Shown: positions 44,564-57,235, numbered from the stretch's first letter. The stretch is 64,000 bases of DNA from Actinomycetales bacterium (GCA_002919305.1 PKFB01000021.1:336328-400327); one strand, 5' to 3'. Made by a program: numbers and translations. Notes: a model not told the origin generated them from the letters alone.

Positions 44564-45067
44564 TCACCCGGCCGCCGCGGGAGTTTCAAACGCCCAAGAC
44601 ACCAGATCAACACTGCGGTTGTAGGTGTCGGGCGGTTCATCAAGCTCTTGCTGAGCGGGGAGGATCCGGTACATCCGCTCATCGAAGTCAACCAACACCG
44701 CGCCGTAACTGGTGTCGTTCACCCGCACGGACACGTTGTCAGCCATCCCAGGACCACCGGCCTCACAGTCGATCCGGGTGCAGGGAAGCGCACCTAAGTC
44801 GACCGTGTAACCAGGCTTGACGCTGAAGCCCGTCGAGGTCCGAGCGTAGTCGTGGTAGAAGCACAACGTGCCATCAGGACATTGCGCCCCATCCGGTAAC
44901 TGAGTCACGCCAGGGGGAAGCTGCGTCACCGTTGACGCACGCCCCACACCCGGACCTCCCGGTAAGACCACAACCGCAACTGCCGCCACCCCCACCATGG
45001 ACCGGTAGGCCCAACTCCGCCGAGGAGCGGGAGAGGCAGAAGGACAGAAGCGGCAGTCATCACGCAT
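44564..45067 (-). CDS. Secreted peptidase inhibitor I36-like protein
   Basis: About 167 residues from the ATG at 45067; an upstream in-frame start at 45115 is possible. A membrane/signal segment (MVGVAAVAVVVLPGGPGVGRA) precedes a small Cys-containing domain with CPDGTLCFYHDYARTSTGF, resembling the crystallin-like I36 fold of Streptomyces inhibitor SMPI. Four cysteines (CPDGTLC and CTRIDC) can form two disulfides. The signal segment is preceded by about 22 mostly polar residues containing CRFC. Role by family: inhibitor of extracellular metalloproteases, or just a related fold. Confidence in family is moderate. Confidence 0.62.
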   Translation of the reverse strand: MRDDCRFCPSASPAPRRSWAYRSMVGVAAVAVVVLPGGPGVGRASTVTQLPPGVTQLPDGAQCPDGTLCFYHDYARTSTGFSVKPGYTVDLGALPCTRIDCEAGGPGMADNVSVRVNDTSYGAVLVDFDERMYRILPAQQELDEPPDTYNRSVDLVSWAFETPAAAG

Positions 45068-45219
45068 CGCTACTCCCAGCACGGAGACAGCTACCCGCCG
45101 CGACAATTGAAGCACCTGCCGCGTTCATTGGCGGCCAAAACCGAAAACCAGATAGACACCCGGCGAAGCCACCGGGTGCCCCTCCCACGCCGTCACGACG
45201 CCAGTGCTTTACGCGCTGG

Positions 45220-45744
45220 TCAGGGCGTTGCGGGCCGCAGCCGTAACAGCATCACCTCCATCACCGGCCTGCCTGGATAGCGACACCACCCGATGAACTG
45301 CCACCCCCAACGGCGGTACATCTGAGCCGCAGCGGCCTCAGGATTGACGTTGAGAGTCGCCCACTGCTCCAGCCGGTCGGCCAACAACGTGTTCAGCAGA
45401 CGCCGTCCGACCCCACGCCCTCGCACCTCCCGCCGCACCGCCAACTCGTAAACCGCGAACTTCGCGCAACCGGCCGCCTCCGGCGGCGCCGGGGTATCAC
45501 AGTGCCGCCACCACTCATCCGGGGCCATGGTGTACCCGTACGCCATCCCGGTCAGCGCATCACCAGTACGGGAGATCACCAAAGCGAAACCAGGCTGGCG
45601 GGTCTGTCGACGGAACCTCCGGACGAACCCAGCAACGTCCTCCGGCCCCTCCCGGTACGGAGGCTCGGCGAACACCTCGGCGTAGAGATCAGATAGATCT
45701 TCAGCGAGACCAGAGGCTAACTCAGCGGGTACACGCTCAATCAT
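45220..45744 (-). CDS. GNAT-family N-acetyltransferase
   Basis: A 174-residue acetyltransferase. The acetyl-CoA loop RREVRGRGVGRRLL (RGxGxG) follows strand 4 (KFAVYELAVR). The C-terminal NPEAAAAQMYRRWGWQFIG is the usual GNAT motif B. ATG 45744. Substrate unknown. Same strand as the I36-like gene but separated by over 100 bp. Confidence 0.9.
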   Translation of the reverse strand: MIERVPAELASGLAEDLSDLYAEVFAEPPYREGPEDVAGFVRRFRRQTRQPGFALVISRTGDALTGMAYGYTMAPDEWWRHCDTPAPPEAAGCAKFAVYELAVRREVRGRGVGRRLLNTLLADRLEQWATLNVNPEAAAAQMYRRWGWQFIGWCRYPGRPVMEVMLLRLRPATP

Positions 45745-46607
45745 GGAGTGACGTTATCGAGAGACCTCTCGCAACATCACTACTCCCTAGAGTGACATCT
45801 CCCATCCTTTTACGTCATCTTCCACCTCTACAGCCAAATTAACCGCTAGAGTGCCTTCTGCTAACTTCAGCGAGCCCGCGATAGAAGTTGGCAGAACCTC
45901 GCCGACACGCCATGACCGACTGATCCGCAACAAGTCGGCAACGCGCTACTGGTGAACGGAGCCATCATTCGGTGCATGGCCTCCGTTCCGTGACCAGGTG
46001 GGGCCTCATCCGCCCCACCCTGGTCCCGACAGGCTGAGCTCAGGGCTGTGGGGAAGGACCTGCCCTCCCTCCCCGTCAGACCGGCCGGGGCACCCAGCGA
46101 GGGGCAAACGCCGAGGGCCCCGGCCACCTGCCTCCCACACCACGCGACCCACCACATACCGCAGCAACCAGACGGACCCACAACCGCGACCGAACAGCAG
46201 CACCACATGCCCATCCAAGCGACACGGGAACCCGCTGACGCGGCGTCGATCAGCCCACTGGCAGAGATCCCCAGGTAGCGGCCCGGTAAGGAGGTACAGG
46301 TCGCCCCTGGCTTTCCTTACTTACATGGAGATGTCCCGACACCTATCAGGTGCCGTGATCGCATCATCCCGACACGAGAAGCGACCAGCCTGCTGGACAG
46401 GCACCTACATGGGCAGCCAAGCTGAGACACCGACACCGATAGAGGAGTCAATGGCCTGATACAGGGCACCTGACTCAGTCCAAGCCCTCACACATGATCA
46501 TTTAGTTTTGACGCTCTGACCAGCACAGATGCACAACCGGCGGACCGCTGCAAAAATCGACTCAGCCAAGCCTCGAAAGCGGGTCTGACCTGCGATTTGA
46601 GGTTAGG
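45745..46607. other. Gene-poor spacer left of the CRISPR relic
   Basis: No supported gene. Several open frames on both strands are short, Pro/Arg-rich and lack family resemblance. No cas gene fragment was recognised. The stretch 45760-45900 is AT-richer than average. Confidence 0.4.
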
Positions 46608-46704
46608 GTCGCTTCATCACCCCTAGAGGGATCGCAACAACCCTGGGGCAACTGTGTAGGCAGCACCAACCCGTCGCTTCATCACTCCTAGAGGGGCGTA
46701 CGAC
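46608..46704. CRISPR. Two-repeat CRISPR relic, one spacer
   Basis: Two copies of a 22-nt core lie 65 nt apart: GTCGCTTCATCAC followed by CCCTAGAGG at 46608-46629, and the same with one change (C to T) at 46673-46694. The first copy continues GATCGCAAC to 46638. The second diverges after the core, as terminal repeats do. Repeat length about 30-31 and spacer about 34-35 nt suit a type I or III array. The inner CCCCTAGAGGG palindrome is typical of CRISPR repeats. No cas genes are in the window. Two repeats is weak evidence, so this is a probable relic. Confidence 0.5.
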
Positions 46705-46740
46705 GATGGCCCTGCTCCCATCACAGGAGCAGGGCCATCG
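46704..46740. terminator. 15-bp perfect hairpin beside the CRISPR relic
   Basis: Bases 46704-46718 pair exactly with 46726-46740, 7-nt loop. On the minus strand it lies about 300 nt past tRNA-Ala and may end that transcript; on the plus strand it directly abuts the last CRISPR repeat. The 46741-47044 stretch shows no gene. Confidence 0.6.
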
Positions 46741-47044
46741 TGTTAGTGAGTGCTCACGATCAGAGGAGCTGGTGGCCGGGGTGGTTAGGTGTTATCGGTG
46801 TCTCAGGGGTGAAGTAAGCACTCGCTATCTCACGGGCGTACACCACCGGCATGTGGTCAGGCGACAGACCAACGGTGTGAGCACGGCGACAGGCCGGTTA
46901 GTCAACAGTCACAGGCGCACGGGGGCCACAAGACGGCGGCGTGGTTGCGCTGGTTGATATGGGGAGGTGAGAAGGCCGCCTTAAAAGAGGGCGATCGGCC
47001 GCTGAGGCCAGCGGCTGCGCCAGCCTGTGTCGGATGTTCGTTTC

Positions 47045-47120
47045 TGGTGGAGACGAGGGGACTTGAACCCCTAACCCCCGCCTTGCAAAGGCGATGCTCT
47101 GCCAGTTGAGCTACGTCCCC
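47045..47120 (-). tRNA. tRNA-Ala (anticodon TGC), CCA encoded
   Basis: Read on the minus strand from 47120: acceptor GGGGACG pairs with CGTCTCC, the D arm is GCTCAACTGGCAGAGC, and the anticodon loop is TTTGCAA (TGC). The T arm contains GGTTCAAGTCC. The 3' CCA is encoded (47045-47047). It is downstream of gyrA and tRNA-Ile, the usual actinobacterial order. Confidence 0.97.
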
Positions 47121-47211
47121 GGCTCGGTCAGGTAGTGATCACTAACTGACCTGAAGCGCAAAAGCCGGCACCCGGACGGCTGGCCCGGGCCCGGCGTACC
47201 GGTAGATACCT

Positions 47212-47340
47212 CTACCGCAGGTCGGGAGCGGTGGTCGCCTCGTGCCACAGGGCCCGCTCATCGTTGGCGCTCTTGATCTTGCGAACGATGATCGCCGCTG
47301 CGCCGATAACGCCAGCGATGATCAGCAGCCTTTTGAACAT
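47212..47340 (-). CDS. DLW-39 family small protein
   Basis: A 42-residue protein from ATG 47340 to TAG 47212, lying between the two tRNA genes. The sequence starts MFKRLLIIAGVIGAAAIIVRK and ends ALWHEATTAPDLR, with a short membrane helix followed by a charged tail. It matches the actinobacterial DLW-39 family, which is regularly found in this position beside gyrA and the Ile/Ala tRNAs. Function unknown; probably a small membrane protein. Confidence 0.85.
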   Translation of the reverse strand: MFKRLLIIAGVIGAAAIIVRKIKSANDERALWHEATTAPDLR

Positions 47341-47372
47341 CAGGCGTTACCCCTTCTGTCGCCTTCGTTCCG

Positions 47373-47446
47373 TGGGGCTAGCTGGAATCGAACCAGCGAC
47401 CTCAGAGTTATCAGCTCTGCGCTCTAACCGACTGAGCTATAGCCCC
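47373..47446 (-). tRNA. tRNA-Ile (anticodon GAT), CCA not encoded
   Basis: From 47446 on the minus strand: acceptor GGGGCTA with TAGCCCC, D arm GCTCAGTCGGTTAGAGC, anticodon loop CTGATAA (GAT), T arm GGTTCGATTCC. The discriminator A is at 47373 and the next bases are not CCA. Confidence 0.97.
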
Positions 47447-47531
47447 GGGTGCGAGCATGAAGGTTACCCCATGCTCGCACGCGACCCAAATCCGGGTGCC
47501 GGAAGCGAGTTCCGTGTCACCCGGATCCTGG

Positions 47532-48197
47532 TCACTCCTTCTCGGAGAGGGTCACTTCGATGCCACCGACCAGGTCGGCGCACACGTTGTAGATGAACGC
47601 TCCCAGCGTGCACAGTGCGGTGAACAGCACCATGTTGACCACGCCCAGCAGGGTCGCTACCCCGATGACCCCCCGCGCGGTGAGACGGAAGCTGAAGCCG
47701 CCGTCGTCGCCCTCGCTGCTCCCGATGAGGGAGCCGAGGGTCTCGTTCACGCTGTCGAAGACGCCCATCGCGTCGAGCGCGACGTACAGGACCGTCGTCG
47801 CGACGATCATCACAATGAACAGCACGAAGGAGACGGCGAAGGAGAACTTCATCACCGACCATGGGTCGACCCGCTTGAGATGAAGCTTCGCTCGCCGTGG
47901 ACCTCGTGTCGCCGAGGTGACCGTGGCTCGTGCCGCGCGCACCGCCTCAGCGACTTGCGCCTTGGCTCCTACGGCGCCTGCGGTCGCCCCGAGGGTACCT
48001 GTACCGGTAAGGCCATCCGGTGAGGTCGGTGGCGCCGGCATACCCGGCGGCCGGACATAACGTGTGGCCCCCGAGGGGGCCGACTCCCCCGTGGGCGCTA
48101 CCGACGCACGGCCGACCGCGGCCCGGCCCGTGGACGCCGAGCCTGATTGACCTTGGGCACCGGCGCCCGAAGATTGCGTCTTCGCGTCTGTCGTCAT
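47532..48197 (-). CDS. DUF3566 transmembrane protein
   Basis: A 221-residue protein. The first ~110 residues are a disordered Ala/Gly/Ser/Thr/Pro tail. The DUF3566 domain follows (RAKLHLKRVDPWSVMKFSFAVSF), with two membrane helices and a periplasmic loop carrying DSVNETLGSLIG. The end ALCTLGAFIYNVCADLVGGIEVTLSE is typical. ATG 48197 lies 4 bp past the gyrA stop; an earlier frame start would overlap gyrA. The gene is consistently placed after gyrA in actinobacteria. Function unknown. Confidence 0.9.
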   Translation of the reverse strand: MTTDAKTQSSGAGAQGQSGSASTGRAAVGRASVAPTGESAPSGATRYVRPPGMPAPPTSPDGLTGTGTLGATAGAVGAKAQVAEAVRAARATVTSATRGPRRAKLHLKRVDPWSVMKFSFAVSFVLFIVMIVATTVLYVALDAMGVFDSVNETLGSLIGSSEGDDGGFSFRLTARGVIGVATLLGVVNMVLFTALCTLGAFIYNVCADLVGGIEVTLSEKE

Positions 48198-48201
48198 GCG
48201 G

Positions 48202-50682
<2,481 letters not shown>

Positions 50683-50696
50683 GGATCGCCCTTCGC

Positions 50697-50726
50697 TGTG
50701 GATAACTCTGTGGATACTGTGGATAG
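50697..50726. promoter_or_regulatory. Three DnaA-box-like sites just upstream of gyrA
   Basis: TGTGGATAA at 50697-50705 (exact consensus in reverse), TGTGGATAC at 50709-50717 and the abutting TGTGGATAG at 50718-50726, all in one orientation. They start 15 bp upstream of the gyrA GTG within the gyrB-gyrA gap. DnaA bound here could influence gyrA expression, or act as a buffer near the origin. Confidence 0.7.
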
Positions 50727-50764
50727 ACGCTCACGTATCGTGGCGAGACGTCTGACGAGGGGTG

Positions 50765-52732
50765 TCAGACGTCTAGGAAGCGGATGTCCTTGGCGTTGCG
50801 CTGGATAAACCGACGCCGAGCCTCGACGTCCTCGCCCATCAAGACGCTGAAGAGTTCATCCGCGGTTGCGGCGTCGTCGAGAGTCACACGGAGCAGGGTG
50901 CGGGTGGCCGGGTTCATCGTGGTCTCCCACAGCTCCGTGTAGTTCATCTCACCCAGACCCTTGTTCCGCTGGATGTCCTCGGGCTTGGCCTTGGGGTTCT
51001 TCTCCTGCCGCAGCCGGATCAGACCGTCGCGTTCCTTGTCGGAGTAGGCGTACTCGACATCGTTGCCCCGCTTATCCCACTTGATCTTGTAGAGCGGCGG
51101 CTGCGTCAGGTAGACGTGCCCCAGTTCGATCAGTGGCCGCATGAACCGGAACAGCAGGGTCAGCAGCAGAGTGTTGATGTGCTGACCGTCGACGTCGGCG
51201 TCGGCCATCAGCATGATCTTGTGGTAGCGCAGCTTGTCGATGTCGAAGTCATCGTGGATGCCGGTGCCCAGCGCGGTGATCAGCGCCTGCACTTCAGCGT
51301 TCTTCAGCACCCGGTCGATGCGTGCCTTCTCAACGTTGAGGATCTTTCCGCGGATGGGCAGGATCGCCTGGATACGCGGGTCACGCCCCTGCTTGGCGGA
51401 GCCGCCAGCGGAGTCACCCTCGACAATGAACAGCTCGCACTCGCGCGGATCCGTGGACTGGCAGTCGGCGAGCTTGCCGGGCATGGAGCTGGTCTCCAGC
51501 AGGCTCTTGCGACGGGCCAGCTTGCGGGCCTGCGCGGCGGCCACCCGGGCCCGGGCCGCAGCTGAGGCCTTCTGAAGAATGACGCGGGCCTCGCTGGGGT
51601 TACGCTCGAACCAGTCGCTGAGCCACTCGTTGCAGGCGCGCTGCACGAAGCTTTTGACCTCGGTGTTGCCGAGCTTGGTCTTGGTCTGCCCCTCGAACTG
51701 AGGCTCCCGGATCTTCACCGAGATGATGGCGGCCAAGCCTTCGCGGATGTCCTCACCGGTGAGGCGCTCGTCTCCCTTGAGGAGCTTCTTCTCCTGCCCG
51801 TACCGGTTGACCACAGTGGTCAGCGCGGTCCGGAAGCCCTCCTCGTGGGTGCCACCTTCGTGCGTGTTGATCGTGTTAGCGAAGGTGTACACGCTCTCGC
51901 CGTAGGACTCGTTCCACTGCATGGCGACCTCAAGCGCCATGCCCTCCTGCTCGGCCTCCAGCTCGATGACGGACTTGTGGATCGCGTTCTTGGTCTGGTT
52001 GAGGTGGCGCACAAAGTCCGCGATGCCGCCCTTGTAGCAGAAGGTCACCTCGCGTGGCTTGGCCTCCTGCGCGTCGACGCCCGCCGGAGGCTCGTTGTTG
52101 CGCTCGTCCCGCAGCACGATGGTCAGACCGCGGTTGAGGAAGGCCATCTCCTGCAGCCGCCGGTAGATGGTCTCGAAGTTGAACTCGACGGTCTCGAAGA
52201 TCTCCGGGTCCGGCCAGAAACTCACCGAGGTCCCGGTACGGTTCGTGGCCTCACCCTTACGCAGTGGGCCGGGACGGGCGTTGACGTAGCTCTGCCGCCA
52301 GACGTAACCGCTGGTATGAATCTCGACTTCCAGGCGGACTGAGAGCGCGTTGACGACGGAGACACCCACGCCGTGCAAACCGCCGGAGACCGCGTAGGCC
52401 TTACCGTCGAACTTTCCACCCGCGTGCAGTGTGGTCAACGCCACCTCCACACCCGGCTTCTTCAGCTTGGGGTGGAGGTCGACAGGGATTCCCCGGCCGT
52501 TGTCGACAACCCGGACGCCGCCGTCGGAGAGCAACGTCACCTCAATGGTGTCGCAGTATCCCGCCAGCGCCTCGTCGACGGAGTTGTCGACCACCTCCCA
52601 CACCAGGTGGTGCAGGCCGCGCTCGCCGGTGGAGCCGATATACATACCAGGGCGCTTACGGACCGCCTCGAGCCCTTCGAGCACGGTCAGGGAAGCCGCC
52701 GTGTAGTCATCGTGTTTCTTGGGAGCTGCCAC
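50765..52732 (-). CDS. gyrB: DNA gyrase subunit B
   Basis: A 655-residue GyrB. The GHKL ATPase has [27 protein letters not shown] and [15 protein letters not shown]. The TOPRIM domain has [18 protein letters not shown] and [23 protein letters not shown]. The C-terminus ends in the GyrA-binding segment ([10 protein letters not shown]). Start GTG 52732. First gene before gyrA. An upstream spacer of 385 bp with a small inverted repeat separates it from dciA. Confidence 0.98.
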   Translation of the reverse strand: MAAPKKHDDYTAASLTVLEGLEAVRKRPGMYIGSTGERGLHHLVWEVVDNSVDEALAGYCDTIEVTLLSDGGVRVVDNGRGIPVDLHPKLKKPGVEVALTTLHAGGKFDGKAYAVSGGLHGVGVSVVNALSVRLEVEIHTSGYVWRQSYVNARPGPLRKGEATNRTGTSVSFWPDPEIFETVEFNFETIYRRLQEMAFLNRGLTIVLRDERNNEPPAGVDAQEAKPREVTFCYKGGIADFVRHLNQTKNAIHKSVIELEAEQEGMALEVAMQWNESYGESVYTFANTINTHEGGTHEEGFRTALTTVVNRYGQEKKLLKGDERLTGEDIREGLAAIISVKIREPQFEGQTKTKLGNTEVKSFVQRACNEWLSDWFERNPSEARVILQKASAAARARVAAAQARKLARRKSLLETSSMPGKLADCQSTDPRECELFIVEGDSAGGSAKQGRDPRIQAILPIRGKILNVEKARIDRVLKNAEVQALITALGTGIHDDFDIDKLRYHKIMLMADADVDGQHINTLLLTLLFRFMRPLIELGHVYLTQPPLYKIKWDKRGNDVEYAYSDKERDGLIRLRQEKNPKAKPEDIQRNKGLGEMNYTELWETTMNPATRTLLRVTLDDAATADELFSVLMGEDVEARRRFIQRNAKDIRFLDV

Positions 52733-53117
52733 CCTCGGTCACTTTCTCCGCCAGTGGCGGGCGTCAAGGCGCGCTGGCTGACGAACGGCACACGCGGGAT
52801 TGACCACGCACGGGCTTCCTTTGCCCGGGTACGCAGCCCGGTACTCCACCAGCGGCCGCCAGTCACCCCGGCCCTGGAGACCGGGAACACTGGTCACGTC
52901 CAGTAAGCCGCTCACGTATGCCGTCCGGCACGGTACACGCGCCGTCGGATCAACTTGCACTCTCGTTGTGCAATCCTACTTTGCCCGTACGACAGAACCC
53001 GCGCGGCGGGCGCTGTGGTCGCCGTAGCGCCCCGAAAAGCATAGGGGTTAAGGCCCCCCACACAGACCAGGAGTTCAAGGCTCCACATTCCCGTTCGGGA
53101 CCTGTCGGGGTCGGGGT
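52733..53117. other. Upstream region of gyrB
   Basis: No gene. On the minus strand it should carry the gyrB promoter. An inverted repeat TTGCAC (52955-52960) / GTGCAA (52968-52973) lies in an AT-richer stretch about 230 bp upstream of the GTG and could be a control element. Confidence 0.4.
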
Positions 53118-53774
53118 TCACCCATAGGTGTCGCCGGGTCCTCGTCCCCGTACTCGGCGTGGTCCTCGGCTCCACGAAGGGGCCGCCGGGCCGTGGATAC
53201 GCACCTGGGTCACGACCTTCGGACCGACCTCCTGGGCGATCTTGGCGAGCATCTGCCGGGAGAGCAGACGCAGCTGGGTGGCCCAGGTGGTGGATTCGGC
53301 CTCAACGGTCAGTTCCCCATTTTCCAACTTGACCGGACGGCAGTGGGCGGCGATGTCGGGACCCACCACCCGGGCCCAGGCCCCGAACACCAACGCCTCG
53401 GCCGCCGGCCGCTGCCAGCCCCGATCACGAATCAGTTTGGCCAGAAGCACCTTAAAGGGTTGGGGGTCCCGGGGGTCGGGCCCCGCGGCGGTGTACCCCC
53501 CTGAGCCACTGCGGCGCCGCGGCGAAGGGTCACTGCGGCGCGCGGAGGCACGCTGAGAGCTGCGGGCCGCCTCCAGCATCGCCCGGGCCAGGTCGGCTCC
53601 GCGCAGCTGCCCCTCCGGCGCAGGGGACGCCGCGGCAGAAGACGGCGGCTCCGGGGACGACGGTACGCCCGCCGGCGTGGCGCCACCGGCGCCACCGACA
53701 CCGTCAGTGCTGGACGCCCGGGACGGACGCGCCGCCCGCGATGCGCCCCGGCTCGACCACCGCTCAGCAGACAC
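53118..53774 (-). CDS. DciA/DUF721-family replicative helicase loader
   Basis: A 218-residue protein. The disordered N-terminal half is Arg/Ser/Ala/Pro-rich. The DUF721 domain at about residues 117-200 contains [37 protein letters not shown], then [25 protein letters not shown]. In actinobacteria this protein sits between recF and gyrB and is the DciA-type loader of the DnaB helicase. Its start overlaps the 3' end of recF by 11 nt, implying coupling. The final residues [19 protein letters not shown] are basic. Confidence 0.85.
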   Translation of the reverse strand: MSAERWSSRGASRAARPSRASSTDGVGGAGGATPAGVPSSPEPPSSAAASPAPEGQLRGADLARAMLEAARSSQRASARRSDPSPRRRSGSGGYTAAGPDPRDPQPFKVLLAKLIRDRGWQRPAAEALVFGAWARVVGPDIAAHCRPVKLENGELTVEAESTTWATQLRLLSRQMLAKIAQEVGPKVVTQVRIHGPAAPSWSRGPRRVRGRGPGDTYG

Positions 53775-54945
53775 GGCGTACCGTTCCTTCCGCCACGTCG
53801 TAGCGGGCTCCCCGCAGCGCCTCCGGGACGTCCGCCGCCACCGCGCAGGTGATCAACACCTGGGTGGCCCCAGACACCAACTCCCCGAGACGCTCCCGCC
53901 GGGTGGCGTCCAACTCGGCGAAGACGTCGTCCAACGCCAGGACGGGCTCGATCCCCTCCGATCGGAGCAGGTCGTAGCTGGCCAGCCGCAGCGCGAGCGC
54001 GAACGACCAACTCTCGCCGTGACTGGCGTACCCCTTCGCCGGCAGGTCCCCCAACCGCAGCAGAAGGTCATCCCGGTGGGGCCCGACCAGCGTGACGCCC
54101 CGCTCCTCCTCGGCGGGACGGGACCGCGCCAGGGCGGCCAGCAGCCTCGCGGCCAGCACATCCCGGTCCACCCGGGGCCCGTCGCTTCCCGCGCTGACCA
54201 GGGAGGTGGTCATGTCCTCGCCGTCGTCGGCGAGTCCGCACCGGTACTCGATGCGGGCGCGCCCGCCCCCCGGGCTGACCGCGTCGTACGCCTTCTCCAC
54301 ATGCGGGCTCAACGCTGAGACCAGCTCCAAACGGCCGGCCAGCAGCTCCGCGCCGTACCGGGCCAGATGGGCGTCCCACACCTCCAGAGTCCGTAGGTCC
54401 GCGGCCCCTGGCGTTCCCCGGCCGGCCTTCCGCGCCAGATAAGCGGTACGCAGCAGCGCGTTGCGCTGTTTCAACACGCGTTCGTAGTCGCTGCGGACAC
54501 CCGCGAAACGGGGGTAGCGGGCAACCAGCAGGTCATCCAAAAACCGTCGCCGCTCCGCGGGATCACCCCGCACCAGGGCCAGGTCCTCAGGGGCGAAAAG
54601 CACCTGCCGCAAGGCGCCCAGGATCTCCCGAGGGCGAGACACCGGGGACCGGTTCAAGCGCGCCCGGTTGGCTTTACCGGGCACGATCTCCAACTCGACC
54701 GTCAGCTCCCGACCGCCGTGGACGATGGCGGTGCGGACGATCGCGCGTTGCGCACCGGCCCGGACCAGGGGAGCGTCGGTCCCGACCCGGTGGCTGGACA
54801 GGCTCGCCACGTACCCCAGGGCCTCGAGGAGATTGGTCTTGCCCTGGCCGTTGGGTCCGACCAACACGCTAGGTCCGGGCTCGAAATCCACAGCCACCTG
54901 TGGATAACTCCGGAAGTCAACGAGGTTGAGGTGACGGACGAACAC
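53764..54945 (-). CDS. recF: DNA replication/repair protein RecF
   Basis: A 393-residue SMC-like ATPase for recombinational gap repair. Walker A is [10 protein letters not shown], the ABC-signature region is [16 protein letters not shown], and Walker B is [16 protein letters not shown] 54945. A consensus DnaA-box-like TGTGGATAA (54899-54907) falls inside its first codons. The gene lies between gnd and dciA in the origin cluster. Confidence 0.96.
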   Translation of the reverse strand: MFVRHLNLVDFRSYPQVAVDFEPGPSVLVGPNGQGKTNLLEALGYVASLSSHRVGTDAPLVRAGAQRAIVRTAIVHGGRELTVELEIVPGKANRARLNRSPVSRPREILGALRQVLFAPEDLALVRGDPAERRRFLDDLLVARYPRFAGVRSDYERVLKQRNALLRTAYLARKAGRGTPGAADLRTLEVWDAHLARYGAELLAGRLELVSALSPHVEKAYDAVSPGGGRARIEYRCGLADDGEDMTTSLVSAGSDGPRVDRDVLAARLLAALARSRPAEEERGVTLVGPHRDDLLLRLGDLPAKGYASHGESWSFALALRLASYDLLRSEGIEPVLALDDVFAELDATRRERLGELVSGATQVLITCAVAADVPEALRGARYDVAEGTVRRVC

Positions 54946-54959
54946 GGTATGTCGTGGCC

Positions 54960-55835
54960 CTACTCAGATTTGACCGCGTGGCCACCGAACTGGTGGCGCA
55001 GCGCGGCGACCGCCTTCATTGCGGGGGAGTCCTCCTGACGGGAGGTGAAACGGGCAAATAACGCGGCCGCGATGACGTTGAGCGGCACCGCCAACCGGAT
55101 CCCCTCTTCAACCGTCCAGCGGCCCTCGCCGGAGTCCTCCGCGTACCCACTCAGATTCGCCAGCTCAGGGTCCTCGTCCAACGCACGGTCGAGCAGGTCG
55201 AGCAGCCAGGAGCGCACCACGCTGCCCTGCCGCCAAGACTTGATCACTCCCGGCACGTCGGTCACCACGCCGCTCGCCCGCAGCAGCTCATACCCCTCGG
55301 CGTAGGCGTGCATCATGCCGTACTCGATGCCGTTGTGGACCATCTTGGCGTAATGGCCGGCACCGACCGGGCCGGCATGAACGAACCCGAACTCGCCCTC
55401 CGGCTTCAGCGCCTCAAAGATCGGCATCGCCCGGGCGACGTGCTTGGGGTCACCGCCGACCATCAGCGCGTACCCCTCCTGTAACCCCCAGACGCCACCG
55501 GAGACCCCGACATCCAGGTAACCGATGCCTCGCTCGGCGAGGCGCTCGGCGTGCTTGATGTCGTCGGTGTAGTGGGAGTTTCCGCCGTCAATAACAAGAT
55601 CACCGGCGCTGAGCAGCTCTCCCAGCTCGGTGATCGTCTGACGGGTAGGTTCCCCAGCGGGGATCATGACCCAGACGATGCGGGGAGCGTTGAGCTTGCT
55701 GACCAGCTCGGCGAGGCTGGTGACGTCACTGACCTTGGGATCGTGGGAGTACCCGATCACATCGTGGCCAGCCCGGCGAAGCCGCTCGCGCATGTTGCCA
55801 CCCATGCGTCCGAGCCCGACAAGCCCAAGTTGCAT
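54960..55835 (-). CDS. gnd: 6-phosphogluconate dehydrogenase, decarboxylating (NAD-type GndA)
   Basis: A 291-residue short-form 6-phosphogluconate dehydrogenase. The Rossmann motif [12 protein letters not shown] is at the start. The catalytic Lys/His lie in [18 protein letters not shown], and [21 protein letters not shown] is the substrate-binding block. ATG 55835 behind GGAGGG is chosen; a longer upstream frame adds an unrelated Pro/Arg-rich stretch. Enzyme of the oxidative pentose phosphate pathway, conserved between dnaN and recF in Streptomyces-like genomes. Confidence 0.95.
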   Translation of the reverse strand: MQLGLVGLGRMGGNMRERLRRAGHDVIGYSHDPKVSDVTSLAELVSKLNAPRIVWVMIPAGEPTRQTITELGELLSAGDLVIDGGNSHYTDDIKHAERLAERGIGYLDVGVSGGVWGLQEGYALMVGGDPKHVARAMPIFEALKPEGEFGFVHAGPVGAGHYAKMVHNGIEYGMMHAYAEGYELLRASGVVTDVPGVIKSWRQGSVVRSWLLDLLDRALDEDPELANLSGYAEDSGEGRWTVEEGIRLAVPLNVIAAALFARFTSRQEDSPAMKAVAALRHQFGGHAVKSE

Positions 55836-56104
55836 GCTGTCCCTCCGCTGTCCGGGGTGGGGTACGCCGAAGCGCTCCACCGGAGCCTGACGTACGGCTC
55901 CCGCCATGGGCCGGGGCCTGGCGGGAGCGGGGTCACGGGAGGTGCTCCCGGCCCACCGGCGTTGAGTGCCAGGTGGTTCGGCGCGGCCGCTGGTGGACAG
56001 AACCAGGCTAACCGGCCCGCCCACCTTCCGCGCCCCAGGAGTGATCCGTCCCAGTAGTGATCCCAGGCATACGTCCGGCGCCGACCCGAGGCGGGAGAAC
56101 AGGG

Positions 56105-57235
56105 TCAGTTCCCCAGCCGGATCGGCATGAGTAGGTAGCGGTAGCTGGTGTCAGGCTCCCCCTCGGTGGTGGCACCGGAGAGCACGGCCGGCTTGAAGGG
56201 GTCGTTGAACGACAGCACCGCCACCGGGTTGTTGAGCGCCCCCAGCCCATCGGTGAGGAACGTCGGGTTGAAGGCGATGGTCATCTCCTCACCCTTGTAC
56301 TCGCACTCCATCGCCTCGCTCGCGCGGGCCTCTTCGGTGCCGCCGGCCTCGATCACCACGGTGCCGTCGGAGAAGCTGAGGCGTACCGGGGTGTTGCGCT
56401 CGGCGACCAGAGCCACCCGCTTGACCACCGCGGTCAACTCCGAGACGTTCACCCGGGCTTCGGCTGAGTAGCTCTCAGGGAACAAGGACTTGACCTGGGG
56501 CAGGTCCCCATCCAACAGCCGGCTGGTGGTGCGGCGGCCCCCACCGGCGAAGCCGACCAAGCCCTCTCCCGTCCCGCTGCCGGACAGCGCGAGGGTGACC
56601 TCACCCCCCAGCGACCCCAGGGACCGGGCGGTCTCGGCCAGGGTACGCGCGGGCACCAGCGCGGTCAGGCTGGTGTCGGGAGCCTCAGGGCGCCACTGCA
56701 GTTCACGGACAGCGAGCCGGTAGCGGTCGGTGGCCACCATGGTGAGTGTGGAGCCCTCCAGCTCCAGACGCACCCCGGTGAGGATCGGCAGGGTGTCGTC
56801 TCGGCCAGCGGCGACCGCCACCTGGGACACCGCACTGGCGAACGCCGCGGAGTCGACGGTCCCCACGCTCGGCGGCATGTCAGGCAGGGTGGGGTAGTCC
56901 TCCACCGGCATGGTGGGCAGAGTGAATCGGGCGCTACCGCAGACGATCTCAACCCGGGAACCGTCGGTGGACACGTCCACCGGCTTGGCGGGCAGAGCCC
57001 GGGTGATCTCGGCGAGCAGACGTCCAGAGACCAAAGCGGTGCCGTCCTCGTCGGCGTGCACATCCAGCCCGACCTGACTGGACACCTCGTAGTCGAAACC
57101 CGAGATGGTCAGCCGGCCTTCACTGGCGCGGAGTAGGACGCCGGCGAGGACGGGGACAGAAGGGCGGCTGGGCAAGCTCTTGGCGGTCCACGCCACGGCG
57201 TCCGCCAGGGCGTCCCGCTCGACCCGGAACTTCAT
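56105..57235 (-). CDS. dnaN: DNA polymerase III beta subunit (sliding clamp)
   Basis: A 376-residue beta clamp. The N-terminus MKFRVERDALADAVAWTAKSLPSRPSVPVLAGVLL, an internal TMVATDRYRLAVRELQW, and the C-terminal YRYLLMPIRLGN (hydrophobic peptide-binding cleft) are all standard. ATG 57235 behind AGGAGGA. It follows oriC in the dnaA-oriC-dnaN order. Confidence 0.98.
   Translation of the reverse strand: MKFRVERDALADAVAWTAKSLPSRPSVPVLAGVLLRASEGRLTISGFDYEVSSQVGLDVHADEDGTALVSGRLLAEITRALPAKPVDVSTDGSRVEIVCGSARFTLPTMPVEDYPTLPDMPPSVGTVDSAAFASAVSQVAVAAGRDDTLPILTGVRLELEGSTLTMVATDRYRLAVRELQWRPEAPDTSLTALVPARTLAETARSLGSLGGEVTLALSGSGTGEGLVGFAGGGRRTTSRLLDGDLPQVKSLFPESYSAEARVNVSELTAVVKRVALVAERNTPVRLSFSDGTVVIEAGGTEEARASEAMECEYKGEEMTIAFNPTFLTDGLGALNNPVAVLSFNDPFKPAVLSGATTEGEPDTSYRYLLMPIRLGN

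Noticed and set aside
45990..46460. Small genes left of the CRISPR relic
   Set aside because: Low-complexity composition, no ribosome sites, no resemblance to cas or other proteins.
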